The notes: a model not told the origin generated them from the letters alone. A stretch of DNA of 12,088 bases from Candidatus Omnitrophota bacterium (GCA_023248095.1 JAHFFF010000037.1:1-12088); one strand, 5' to 3'. Shown: positions 1 through 7,415, counted from the stretch's first letter. Made by a program: numbers and translations.

Positions 1-1
1 G

Positions 2-841
2 GGGCTGGCGGCCGGAAAAGCGCTGGATCTAGCAGAGGCGGCCCCGCTGGAAGGGCACGACTGCCGGATCGTCGGCTCCACCGGCTATGAGATCCTCCGC
101 GGTTCTCAGGTGGTGGTGGTTACCGCCGGCATGGCCCGCAAACCGGGGATGTCCCGCAGTGATCTTTTAGAGGCCAACGCCAGGATCGTTGGCTCCATCA
201 TCCCGCAGGTGGCTGTCAACGCCCCCGACGCCATTCTGATCGTTGTGACCAACCCGCTTGACATCATGACCTATCTGGCTTGGAAGCTGACCGGCTGGCC
301 GGCGGAGCGAGTGATGGGGATGGCGGGGGTCTTGGATTCGGCCAGGCTTCGGTTCTTTGTCGCGGAGAAGCTGGGTGTATCCGTCAAAGAAGTGCACGCC
401 CTCGTGATGGGCGGCCACGGCGACAGCATGGTCCCCTTGCCGCGGTACACGACCGTCTCCGGCGTTCCGATCACCGAGTTCCTCAAACCGGCCGAGGTGG
501 ACCAGCTGATGCAGCGAACCCGCGACGGCGGCGCCGAGGTGGTGAAGCTGCTCAAGAGCGGCAGCGCCTTCTACGCGCCGGCCAGCTCCTCCGCGGATAT
601 GGTGCAGGCCATCCTCAATGACGAGCATCGGGTTCTGCCGGCCTGCGTCCACCTGAGCGGCCAGTACGGATTGAAGGACGTCTTCTGCGGCGTGCCGGTC
701 CGGTTGGGAGCCAAAGGGGTTGAGAAGATCGAGCAGGTTTCTCTCACCGATTCGGAGAAGGCTGCGCTGAAGGCTTCTGCAGAAGGGGTCCGGCAGGAGA
801 TGCAGGCGCTGGACGAGCTTCTCCAGAAGGCTCCCGCTTAA
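2..841 (+). CDS. mdh: Malate dehydrogenase, LDH-like type (5' end outside window)
   Basis: NAD-dependent malate dehydrogenase, interconverting malate and oxaloacetate in the cytoplasm. The reading frame is open from base 2, so the gene starts upstream; 279 residues are visible and I estimate that about 30-35 N-terminal residues, including the GxGxxG nucleotide-binding loop, are missing. Seen in order: the GKALDLAEAAP segment, VVVVTAG, then ARKPGMSR with the two substrate-binding arginines that mark malate rather than lactate dehydrogenases, VTNPLDIM, LDSARLR with the catalytic Asp, and GGHGDSMVP with the catalytic His. The family normally runs to about 310 residues, so the C-terminus is complete. 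The stop is 10 bases from sucC on the same strand, which implies co-transcription as a TCA-cycle block. The RKPGMSR signature makes the malate assignment secure over lactate; the direction of flux cannot be read from sequence. Confidence 0.96.
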   Translation, partial: GLAAGKALDLAEAAPLEGHDCRIVGSTGYEILRGSQVVVVTAGMARKPGMSRSDLLEANARIVGSIIPQVAVNAPDAILIVVTNPLDIMTYLAWKLTGWPAERVMGMAGVLDSARLRFFVAEKLGVSVKEVHALVMGGHGDSMVPLPRYTTVSGVPITEFLKPAEVDQLMQRTRDGGAEVVKLLKSGSAFYAPASSSADMVQAILNDEHRVLPACVHLSGQYGLKDVFCGVPVRLGAKGVEKIEQVSLTDSEKAALKASAEGVRQEMQALDELLQKAPA

Positions 842-851
842 AAACCACCTC

Positions 852-2015
852 ATGCGTTTTCTCGAGCATCAGGCTAAGAAACTCCTCTCCTCCTGGGGAA
901 TTCCGATCCCCCGCAGCGGCCTCCTGACCCGGCCCTCTCAATTGTCCTCAGCCGTTCGGAAGGCCGGCGGTTATCCCGTGGTCCTGAAGGTGCAGGTCTA
1001 TGCGGGCGGACGCGGCAAGGCCGGCGGGATCGTCAAGGTTGCGGATCTTTCGAAGGCTCGGGCCGCCGCAAAGGAACTGTTGGGCAAACGCTTGGTGACC
1101 GCGCAGACCGGTCCTGAAGGGGTGCCGGTCAAGTCCCTTCTTGCGGAGCAGGGACTGACGATCCTGAAGGAATTTTACGTCAGCGTCCTGATCGACCGGT
1201 CCCGCCAGGTCCCGATCGTGGTCGCCGCCCGCGAGGGTGGGATCGCCATCGAGGAACTGGCGAAGGAACATCCCGAGGAGATTCTTACCACGCCGTTCGA
1301 TCCCTTCCTGGGGCTTTTGTCCCATCAGTCTCGCCGGATTGTCACTTGGCTGAGGATCCAGGCGGAGCATCGGGAGGCCGCGGCGAAGCAACTGCTCAAG
1401 CTGGCCAAGGGATTCTTTTTGACGGACGCCTCCCTCGTGGAGGTCAATCCCTGGGCGCTGACGAAGGAACAGGGGATGCTGGCGCTGGACGCGAAGGTCA
1501 CCGTGGACGACAACGCCCTGTTCCGCTACCCGGAGTTGGAGCGGATCAAGACTGCCGACGCCGATACGCCGAGCGAGGCGAAATCCCGGCAGATCGGGAT
1601 CAGCTACGTCGGGCTGAGCGGCTCCATCGGCTGCATGGTCAACGGCGCGGGACTTGCGATGGCCACGATGGACTTGATCAAGCTGAACGGGGGAGAGCCG
1701 GCCAACTTCCTGGATGTCGGAGGCGGTGCCGACGTGAACCAGGTCCGCGAGGCCTTCAAGCTGATCGTGGCCGACCGGAAGGTGAAGGCGATTCTGGTCA
1801 ACATCTTCGGCGGGATCATGAAGTGCGACGTGATCGCGCAAGGGATCCTCTCGGCGGCTAAGTCGATGAAGATCAAGGTCCCGCTGGTGGTCCGCCTGGA
1901 GGGGACCAACGTCGAGATCGGCCGGAAGATGCTGGAAGATTCCAAGCTTGGCTTCATCACCGCCTCCGATATGGATGAGGCGGCGAAGAAAGTGGTGAAG
2001 GCCGCCTGCCGATGA
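852..2015 (+). CDS. sucC: Succinyl-CoA synthetase (ADP-forming) beta subunit
   Basis: Nucleotide-binding beta subunit of succinyl-CoA synthetase, which with SucD converts succinyl-CoA, ADP and phosphate to succinate, CoA and ATP, or the reverse. The 387 residues match the usual length of about 388. The N-terminal ATP-grasp part shows LEHQAKKLL and the AGGRGKAGGIVKV lid near residues 51-64. VEVNPWALT followed by LDAKV carries the metal-binding Asn and Asp. The C-terminal ligase domain shows SGSIGCMVNGAGLAMATMD, FLDVGGGAD, VNIFGGIMKCD and VRLEGTNVE. The ATG is 10 bases after mdh; I see no strong Shine-Dalgarno sequence, so translation may be coupled to mdh. SucD follows after a 73-base gap occupied by a palindrome. 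Family and subunit are certain; ATP versus GTP preference was not resolved. Confidence 0.97.
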   Translation: MRFLEHQAKKLLSSWGIPIPRSGLLTRPSQLSSAVRKAGGYPVVLKVQVYAGGRGKAGGIVKVADLSKARAAAKELLGKRLVTAQTGPEGVPVKSLLAEQGLTILKEFYVSVLIDRSRQVPIVVAAREGGIAIEELAKEHPEEILTTPFDPFLGLLSHQSRRIVTWLRIQAEHREAAAKQLLKLAKGFFLTDASLVEVNPWALTKEQGMLALDAKVTVDDNALFRYPELERIKTADADTPSEAKSRQIGISYVGLSGSIGCMVNGAGLAMATMDLIKLNGGEPANFLDVGGGADVNQVREAFKLIVADRKVKAILVNIFGGIMKCDVIAQGILSAAKSMKIKVPLVVRLEGTNVEIGRKMLEDSKLGFITASDMDEAAKKVVKAACR

Positions 2016-2020
2016 AAGCG

Positions 2021-2075
2021 TGGGGTCAGGTCTTGCATTGCAACATTCGATGTGTGATTGCAAGACCTGACCCCA
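2021..2075. repeat. REP/MITE-like palindrome between sucC and sucD
   Basis: Two perfect 17-base inverted arms, TGGGGTCAGGTCTTGCA at 2021-2037 and its exact complement at 2059-2075, enclose a 21-base centre that holds a smaller dyad (ACAT/ATGT at 2043-2053). The element starts six bases after the sucC stop and ends where a Shine-Dalgarno-like AAGGTG (2075-2080) of sucD begins. There is no T-run, so it does not look like an intrinsic terminator. From memory, GGGGTCAGGTCTTGCA-type ends occur near REP-associated tyrosine transposase (IS200-like) genes in several environmental phyla; none is encoded here, so any mobilisation would be in trans. In RNA it would fold into a long hairpin that could alter sucD stability or translation relative to sucC (inference). 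Confidence 0.85.
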
Positions 2076-2088
2076 AGGTGTAGAGGAC

Positions 2089-3009
2089 ATGTCCATACTA
2101 ATAGACAAGAACACGCGGGTCATTGTGCAAGGGATCACCGGCAAGGCAGGTTCGTTCCATGCCGCACAGATGCGGGCGTACGGGACCCAGGTGGTCGGGG
2201 GGGTGACTCCCGGCCGTGTAGGTTCCCAGTGGGAGGGTCTGCCGATCTTCGATGGTGTTGCGGAGGCGGTTGCTGAAACCGGCGCCACCGCCACCTGCAT
2301 CTTCGTTCCCGCCGCATCCGCCGACGCAATCCTGGAGGCGGTGGATGCGGGACTACCGCTGATCGTGGTGATCACCGAGGGGATCCCCATTCAGGATATG
2401 CTGCGGGTAAAAACCTGGCTGAAGCGGGGTCCGACCCCGAAGGGTCAGACCCTGGAGGGTCTGACCCCACCAGTGATCGTCGGCCCCAATGGCCCGGGAG
2501 TCATCACCCCCGGGCAGGCCAAGATCGGCATCATGCCGGGCTACATCCACAAGCCGGGTCCGGTCGGGGTGATCTCTCGTTCGGGCACCCTCACCTATGA
2601 AGCGGTCTGGCAGTTGACGAAGCTGGGCCTGGGCCAATCCACCTGCGTCGGGATCGGCGGCGACCCCCTGCCGGGCACCGGATTTGTGGAGGTCCTGCGG
2701 GCCTTTGAGAACGATCCCGAGACCAAGGCGGTGGTCCTCATCGGCGAGATCGGCGGGACCGCCGAAGAAGATGCGGCCGCTTTCATCAAGAAGCAGATGT
2801 CCAAGCCGGTGGTTGCCTTCGTTGCAGGTGCCACGGCCCCGCCGGAGAAGCGGATGGGGCATGCCGGCGCGGTGATTGCGCAGGGACAGGGGACCCACGC
2901 CTCCAAGGTTCAGGCCCTCAAAGCCGCCGGCGTTTCGGTCGCAGAAAATCCTGCGGTCATCGGCCGGACCCTGGCACGCATGCTGGAAAAACTTCAGGTC
3001 CAGGTTTAG
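2089..3009 (+). CDS. sucD: Succinyl-CoA synthetase alpha subunit with in-frame repeat insertion
   Basis: CoA-binding, phosphohistidine-carrying alpha subunit that pairs with SucC. It opens with SILIDKNTRVIVQGITG, shows GGVTPG, the FVPA loop, VITEGIP, GQSTCVGIGGDP and GEIGG, and has the active-site His at residue 258 within KRMGHAGAV. At 306 residues it is longer than the E. coli protein (289). Much of the excess lies between DMLRVK and VGPNGPG, where three pentapeptides (GPTPK, GQTLE, GLTPP, residues 114-128) replace a short connector; they are encoded by a 15-base palindromic repeat. Just after it, the usual GPNCPG reads GPNGPG (Cys to Gly at residue 135). The ATG is chosen for the family N-terminus and an upstream AAGGTG (spacing 8). 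All catalytic motifs remain and the frame is open, so I expect an active enzyme. Confidence 0.96.
   Translation: MSILIDKNTRVIVQGITGKAGSFHAAQMRAYGTQVVGGVTPGRVGSQWEGLPIFDGVAEAVAETGATATCIFVPAASADAILEAVDAGLPLIVVITEGIPIQDMLRVKTWLKRGPTPKGQTLEGLTPPVIVGPNGPGVITPGQAKIGIMPGYIHKPGPVGVISRSGTLTYEAVWQLTKLGLGQSTCVGIGGDPLPGTGFVEVLRAFENDPETKAVVLIGEIGGTAEEDAAAFIKKQMSKPVVAFVAGATAPPEKRMGHAGAVIAQGQGTHASKVQALKAAGVSVAENPAVIGRTLARMLEKLQVQV
2426..2470. repeat. Three tandem 15-base palindromic units inside sucD
   Basis: Units start at 2426, 2441 and 2456 with an exact 15-base period. Each holds a near-perfect 13-base palindrome of the form GGGTCnGACCC with one central unpaired base: GGGGTCCGACCCC at 2426-2438, AGGGTCAGACCCT at 2441-2453 and AGGGTCTGACCCC at 2456-2468. 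Because 15 is a multiple of three, the reading frame is kept, and the units encode GPTPK-GQTLE-GLTPP. The core shares GGGGTCAG with the arms of the 2021-2075 palindrome. The likely explanation is insertion or expansion of a short repeat in the gene. Confidence 0.85.
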
Positions 3010-3028
3010 CCCCCAGAGGAGTTCAAGC

Positions 3029-4258
3029 ATGAATACGATCCGAAGATGGTTTTGGGTTTCAGGACTTGGGTTAACGGGGTTACTGGTCTTTCAGTTGCTT
3101 TCCGGGCAGGTTTTTGCGGAGACGGTCGAGTTGGTGACCTACTATCCGGCTCCGGGTGGAGAAAATCTGCACGCGCAGAGCTTGACGGTGGGGACGGACT
3201 ACGCGGGTGAAATTCCGAACGACGGAGAGGCGCTGGTATTCCGGAGGCTTTGGATCGGTGACGGATTCAACGCAGCCGGCGTCCGGGATTGGTCACTTCG
3301 CGTGGTGGGGCAGGATGATGCGCTCAGCAAGGTGGTGTTCGTACCGGGTCAGAATGTGGTGGCAGGCGCTCCTTTCCCGAGCATGTTTGTAGGGATCGGG
3401 ACGACCAACCCCCAACAGCTTTTGCATGTACGGCAGGATCAAGGGGATGAGGCGTATGTTTTGGTTGAAGGGACGGGTGTTGCGGACGGGAATTTTTCCG
3501 GATTAGAACTACGGTCGGTGGAAGCGGTGCCCAGGGTTTGGCAATTAGGGCATAAGCGGGAGAATTCCGCCGGCATAGCGGACCGGAACGACTTTCAGAT
3601 CGCATACCGGGATGAAAGCAACAACTGGTTTCGCCGTTTGACCATCAAGAATAACGGGAATGTGGGAATCGGAGTGAACAATGCGGACCAATCCAAGCTG
3701 CACATCCAGGAAAGCACAAGCGGGATCTGGGGAATCCGGATAGCGAACCGGGACAACAGCAGGAACTGGGTGATCGGGGTGGATTCGGTGACAGTGGGGG
3801 ATGGAAAATTTTGGATCGGGGATGTGACGGTCGGGGCGGGGCGTTTCGGCATCGACACCGTGGGGAATGTCGGGATCGGCACACCGAATCCGACGGGGGT
3901 GGCTTCTCCGGGGAACGGGGTAACGACGGGAAATTTGGATGTGAACGACATCTGGCTGCGCAGCGTCAACCATTGGGCGAGCCAAGTCACCAGAACCGGC
4001 AGTTACACGGGCAACGGCGTTGCAGCCACTCAGGCGTTCAACATCGGTTTCACTCCCAAGGCCGTTACCCTGATCTCACCCACCGGGCCGCTGCACATCG
4101 TGAAGTTCGACAGCATCCCGACCAACAATGCTTTCGTGACGCAGCCGGCCGGTGTGAGCTATGGAAACGCGGGGATCACCATCGTGGCGAATGGGTTCCA
4201 GGTGACCGGGACCTCCAACCAGAACACCGTGATTTATTACTTTTCGGCCACCTCGTAG
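3029..4258 (+). CDS. Secreted protein with VGIGT motifs and tail-fibre-like C-terminus
   Basis: Predicted exported protein of 409 residues with no enzymatic motif recognised. Residues 1-30 form a signal peptide: basic MNTIRR, a hydrophobic stretch to about 24, and a likely cut after VFA-30. The mature start ETVELVTYYPAP resembles the opening of secreted proteins I associate with uncultivated phyla. VGIGTTNP (121-128), NVGIGVNN (211-218) and NVGIGTPNP (280-288) are the beta-structured repeats seen in phage tail fibres and some surface proteins; the first two are followed by an LHV/LHI strand. The end (about 322-409), with GSYTGNGV, NIGFTPKAVTLIS and YYFSA, resembles a phage-fibre tip domain. 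The ATG follows AGAGGAG (3015-3021) by seven bases and lies 19 bases after sucD, so read-through is likely although the function looks unrelated. A role as an adhesin, appendage tip or envelope protein is inference. Confidence 0.85.
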   Translation: MNTIRRWFWVSGLGLTGLLVFQLLSGQVFAETVELVTYYPAPGGENLHAQSLTVGTDYAGEIPNDGEALVFRRLWIGDGFNAAGVRDWSLRVVGQDDALSKVVFVPGQNVVAGAPFPSMFVGIGTTNPQQLLHVRQDQGDEAYVLVEGTGVADGNFSGLELRSVEAVPRVWQLGHKRENSAGIADRNDFQIAYRDESNNWFRRLTIKNNGNVGIGVNNADQSKLHIQESTSGIWGIRIANRDNSRNWVIGVDSVTVGDGKFWIGDVTVGAGRFGIDTVGNVGIGTPNPTGVASPGNGVTTGNLDVNDIWLRSVNHWASQVTRTGSYTGNGVAATQAFNIGFTPKAVTLISPTGPLHIVKFDSIPTNNAFVTQPAGVSYGNAGITIVANGFQVTGTSNQNTVIYYFSATS

Positions 4259-4269
4259 AAGGCAGGATC

Positions 4270-5625
4270 CTACTTCGTTTGGCCGGTGAAGGTGAAGCCC
4301 TTGATGAGAAGGGCCGGGGTGACGGCAGAGGAAAATCCCTGCGCGGGGTCGGCGATGAGGGATCTCTCCCGGGAAACCGCCAGGATGTTGGAGAAGGCCT
4401 TTAGGATGGACTGAGTAAAACGCAGGTTCTTCACCGCCCCGACCACCTTTCCCTTTTCAACCAAAAATGTTCCATCTCGCGTCAAGCCAGTCATCAGCGC
4501 TTCTTGAGTATTCAGAAGGCCGTTCACGTAATGAAACCGGGTGATCCAAAGGCCCCGATCCATCTTCTTGAGGAGCTCGGCATGCGGGGTCGCGCCAGGG
4601 GCGACGAACAGGTTGGTCGCGATGGGGCCCTCGAACTCATCGTAGGGAAGGGCGTGGCCGGTGGACTGGCGATGGTACAGCTTGGCGTAATGGCTGTCGT
4701 ACACGATGCCGGCCGCTGTGCCCTCCTTGATGAGGGCCACCTGCTGTTTGGGCACGCCCTCCAGATCGAATGGGACCGCCAGCCCCGTTGCATCGGAACC
4801 GTCATCGGTGATGGAAACCAGCTTACCCATGATCTGTTCCCCGATCCGGCCGGTCATGAAACTGGTCCGCTCGACCAACTGCTTGGCGCCGAATCCGATG
4901 TAGGCAAGCCACTCCACCAGCTCTGCCACGGCCTCCGGCTCCAACAGAACAGGGTATCTTCCCAGGCGGATCGATTTGGGATCTCTGTTCTTCCGGCAGA
5001 AATCCAGGGCCCTGGCCAGCAGGGCTTTCTCGTCCAGGGCCTCAATGTCGCGGAAGGCCTGAGCGGCGAAACCGGAGGTCCCCTCCTGTGTGGCGACCAG
5101 GCGCAACCCGCCGATGGAAAAGGGCTGATACTGGACCAGGCCGCGGGAGCCGACCACCGCGAGCTCATTCTCCCCGATGACGGAAGAGCCGGCGAGATCC
5201 GTCCCTTTTTTCTTTGCCAAGTCCCACAATCGGCGGATCATCTGGACGATCTCTGTGAGGGGGCGGTGGACCGTTGCGGGGAAGTAGGTGGTGACCTTCG
5301 GGGTCGGGTGCGTGTGGGGGGCGGTGTGGAAAGCCGGGACGATGTGCTTGCCGGAAAGCCGCGCGATGGCCATGGCCGATTCAACCGCCTTGGCCAAGGA
5401 CTCCTGTCTAAGCGAAGAGGTGGTGGCGACTCCTGCCCGGCCGGCGCAGGCAACCTTCACCCAAACGGTCAAATCTTCCTCATGCAGGTTCTGGTGGATC
5501 CGCCCGTTGGCAAACCGCAGGGTCGTCTGCCCGCCGCGTTGAACGGCCAACAGGGTTTCATCGGCAGGGGAATCCTTGGCCGCCTGCCTCAGGGCGTCGA
5601 CGATCCGGGACTCACCGAGAAGCAT
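4270..5625 (-). CDS. tldE: TldE/PmbA subunit of the TldD-TldE protease
   Basis: Non-catalytic partner of the TldD metalloprotease; in E. coli the pair degrades unfolded or modified peptides and matures microcin B17, and it acts in the cytoplasm. The protein is 451 residues, as usual for PmbA (about 450). Seen: an N-terminal half with VQRGGQTTLRFANGRIHQN, a middle helix LEPEAVAELVEWLAYIGFGAKQ that replaces the HExxxH helix of TldD, then GKLVSITDDGSDATGLAVPFDLEGVP, where the family presents the start of its C-terminal barrel, and NTQEALMTGLTRDGTFLVEKGKVVGAVKNLRFTQS split over the end. The lack of HExxxH is expected for this subunit. The ATG at 5625 was chosen because AGGTGGG lies just upstream and the length fits; it overlaps the tldD stop by 14 bases, so translation is coupled. 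It converges on the secreted-protein gene with an 11-base gap. Confidence 0.93.
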   Translation of the reverse strand: MLLGESRIVDALRQAAKDSPADETLLAVQRGGQTTLRFANGRIHQNLHEEDLTVWVKVACAGRAGVATTSSLRQESLAKAVESAMAIARLSGKHIVPAFHTAPHTHPTPKVTTYFPATVHRPLTEIVQMIRRLWDLAKKKGTDLAGSSVIGENELAVVGSRGLVQYQPFSIGGLRLVATQEGTSGFAAQAFRDIEALDEKALLARALDFCRKNRDPKSIRLGRYPVLLEPEAVAELVEWLAYIGFGAKQLVERTSFMTGRIGEQIMGKLVSITDDGSDATGLAVPFDLEGVPKQQVALIKEGTAAGIVYDSHYAKLYHRQSTGHALPYDEFEGPIATNLFVAPGATPHAELLKKMDRGLWITRFHYVNGLLNTQEALMTGLTRDGTFLVEKGKVVGAVKNLRFTQSILKAFSNILAVSRERSLIADPAQGFSSAVTPALLIKGFTFTGQTK

Positions 5626-7072
5626 AGTGGCCCACCTGAACCTTTTCGAACCGGGCCGGAGAGGCGCCGTGTCCCACGTGCATGATCTGCACCGGTTCCC
5701 CCTTCGCGCAGTTGGGTACGCCATAGAGCTGCCAATCCCCTTTGCCGGTAACCCCGCTGCAGGAGTTCCAGAACTCCGGCGTGATGCCGGTATACAGTGG
5801 GTTGCGCAGGACCTGGCCAAGCCGGCCGTTCTTGATCTCCCAGGCGATCTCCGTGCCGAACTGGAAATTCAGGCGACGGTCGTCAATGGACCAACTCTTG
5901 TTGGTCGCCATCAGGATCCCTTTGCGAGTGTCACGGATAAGCTCCGCCAGCGTTCCGGTGCCGGGCTCGAGGCTCACGTTGGTCATCCGCACGATCGGCA
6001 CCGCATTCCAGCCGTCGGCTCGCATTGCACCTGAAGATGCCCGGCCGATCTGTGTGGCCGACTCCCGCGAGCTTAAATATTCGATGAAGATGCCGTCCCG
6101 GATGATGGGCACCCGCTGAGCCGGGACCCCTTCGTCGTCGTAGCCGAAGGTGCCGCAGCCCAAGGGCAGCGTGGCATCCGCCGTGATGTTGACCAGCTTC
6201 GAGCCGTAGCGGAATTTATTCAGCAGGTCCGGAGTGAGGAAGCTTCCCCCGGCAAAGGAAAGCTCCAACCCCAGCGCCCTGTCCAGCTCCACCGGGTGCC
6301 CGCAGGATTCGTGGAGCTGCAGGATCAGTTGATCCGGCATGAGGATCACCGTGGAGGTTCCAGCGGGACATTCCTTTGCCCTCAGCAGGGTCACCGCCTC
6401 CTTCCGCACCCGGGCTGCCTGCCCGACGAAATCCAGCCCCTTGACGTACTCGTAGCCGGCCTGCGAAAGGGAGGAGGAATTGGCGGTAGGATAAGAGCGC
6501 CGCTGCACCTCATTGGCCAGCACGGCGGTGGCCTCCAGCATTCCGCCCGATTCGATGATCTGCTGATCGATGAGGGATCCATCGGTGGAGCAGAAGATCT
6601 TGCGGGTTCGATAAAACTCCAGCATGGCAGTGGCCGTTCGGATATGGGAGTGGTCCTTTAGAACTTGAGCCGCCCACATCAGGTAGTCGATCTTCTTCTG
6701 CATCTCCACCTGAAAGGGATCCACCTCCAGGGGAGTGCGGTACTCTGCCTGGACTGGATGGACCGGATGGAATTTCACCTTGGCTTGAGAGTCCAATGCA
6801 ACCGCCTTTGCCATCTCGATCGCCTTGTCTGCGGTGTGCTTGAGTCCCTCCGCATCGAAGCGACAAGAGGAGGCATGCCCCCAGACACCGTGGTAAAGGA
6901 CGCGAATGGACACCCCTTCTGTGGTGGAGAGGCTCACGTGTTGGACCTGCAGGTTCTGAACCACCAGCTCCTCGTGCGCCTCCTCCACCCAGCGCAGGTC
7001 TGCGTAGTCCACGCCGCGGCGCTTGAGGGATTTGATGGTTTCCTGCAGGGAGGCGGAACTCTTCGCGTTCAT
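5612..7072 (-). CDS. tldD: TldD metalloprotease, catalytic subunit
   Basis: Zinc protease subunit of the TldD-TldE heterodimer, which takes extended peptides into its cavity. It is 486 residues, close to the 481 of E. coli. The HESCGH motif at residues 254-259 matches HExxxH, with the zinc-binding histidines and catalytic Glu; Cys455 in GVPNCAKGEP sits where the family has its third metal ligand. Other family segments are GTFGYDDEGVPAQR (305-320), GMLEATAVL and SRESATQIGR. The ATG at 7072 gives the family N-terminus; a GTG at 7120 in the same frame is also possible but overlaps a good -35 box. It is the first gene of a two-gene operon with tldE and is read divergently from the ATP-grasp-like gene. 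No precursor-peptide gene is evident nearby, so the substrate is unknown. Confidence 0.94.
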   Translation of the reverse strand: MNAKSSASLQETIKSLKRRGVDYADLRWVEEAHEELVVQNLQVQHVSLSTTEGVSIRVLYHGVWGHASSCRFDAEGLKHTADKAIEMAKAVALDSQAKVKFHPVHPVQAEYRTPLEVDPFQVEMQKKIDYLMWAAQVLKDHSHIRTATAMLEFYRTRKIFCSTDGSLIDQQIIESGGMLEATAVLANEVQRRSYPTANSSSLSQAGYEYVKGLDFVGQAARVRKEAVTLLRAKECPAGTSTVILMPDQLILQLHESCGHPVELDRALGLELSFAGGSFLTPDLLNKFRYGSKLVNITADATLPLGCGTFGYDDEGVPAQRVPIIRDGIFIEYLSSRESATQIGRASSGAMRADGWNAVPIVRMTNVSLEPGTGTLAELIRDTRKGILMATNKSWSIDDRRLNFQFGTEIAWEIKNGRLGQVLRNPLYTGITPEFWNSCSGVTGKGDWQLYGVPNCAKGEPVQIMHVGHGASPARFEKVQVGHYASR

Positions 7073-7085
7073 GGCGGTTGCCCAT

Positions 7086-7114
7086 ACCCTACGGATTTTG
7101 GCCCCCGCTGTCAA
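7086..7114 (-). promoter_or_regulatory. Sigma-70-like promoter of tldD-tldE
   Basis: On the minus strand TTGACA (7114-7109) is a perfect -35 box, followed by a 17-base spacer and TAGGGT (7091-7086), a weaker -10 box. The -10 lies only 13 bases before the ATG at 7072, so transcription would start about seven bases from the start codon. That leaves almost no leader and no Shine-Dalgarno site. Confidence 0.6.
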
Positions 7115-7120
7115 GCGCAC

Positions 7121-7415
7121 CTGCCATCCCGTCGCAGGGACATGTCACTGGTTAGGACCAGCTCGGGGTGATGGTGAGCAGGCTCCGGAGGACTGAGCGG
7201 GCAGGGTGTCCCTGACGGACAATAAGGTGAGGGACGAGCGATGGACGACGATGAGCGCAGCCGGCCTCGCTGGGATCGCCGTGCGAGGAATAACGAGCAC
7301 ACGTTTGGCGATGGGTCCGAGATGTGAGGACCCTGACCGACGAGGCCGACAGGCCGAGGAGACCGGCAAGCGTCCTGCGAACCCAGCACCCTGAGGTGGT
7401 CCTGGGCGGTGAGTT
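7121..7415. other. Hairpin-rich intergenic stretch, no gene recognised
   Basis: About 300 bases between the tldD and ATP-grasp-like promoters. Frames are open on both strands (for example a GTG-started 62-codon frame at 7206-7394) but none has a ribosome binding site or familiar protein sequence. Small perfect stems are dense: CTGGT/ACCAG at 7148-7161, CAGGG/CCCTG at 7202-7214, GTCCCT/AGGGAC at 7208-7235 and GGGTCC/GGACCC at 7313-7333. Two near-copies of CCTGACnGAC occur at 7211-7220 and 7332-7341. It may be a degraded lineage-specific repeat or a structured RNA; I could not match it to RNase P, tmRNA, 6S or a riboswitch. Confidence 0.45.

Noticed and set aside
948..2390. Long open frame on the minus strand opposite sucC-sucD
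   Set aside because: It is the antisense of GC-rich codons, has no recognisable domain, and crosses two certain genes and the palindrome.
4297..4314. GCCCTT/AAGGGC hairpin near the convergent gene ends
   Set aside because: Only six base pairs, inside the tldE coding end, with no T-run; not enough to call a bidirectional terminator.
4504..5685. 393-codon plus-strand frame opposite tldE
   Set aside because: Antisense shadow of tldE; low-complexity composition and no ribosome binding site or family motif.
7083..7085. ATG just upstream of the tldD start
   Set aside because: Thirteen bases from the tldD ATG, hence out of frame; it opens only an antisense-type 191-codon frame without family features.
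7206..7394. GTG-started 62-codon frame in the tldD/ATP-grasp intergenic region
   Set aside because: No Shine-Dalgarno site, no familiar protein sequence, and the region is better explained as repeat or hairpin-rich DNA; frames are equally open on the other strand.
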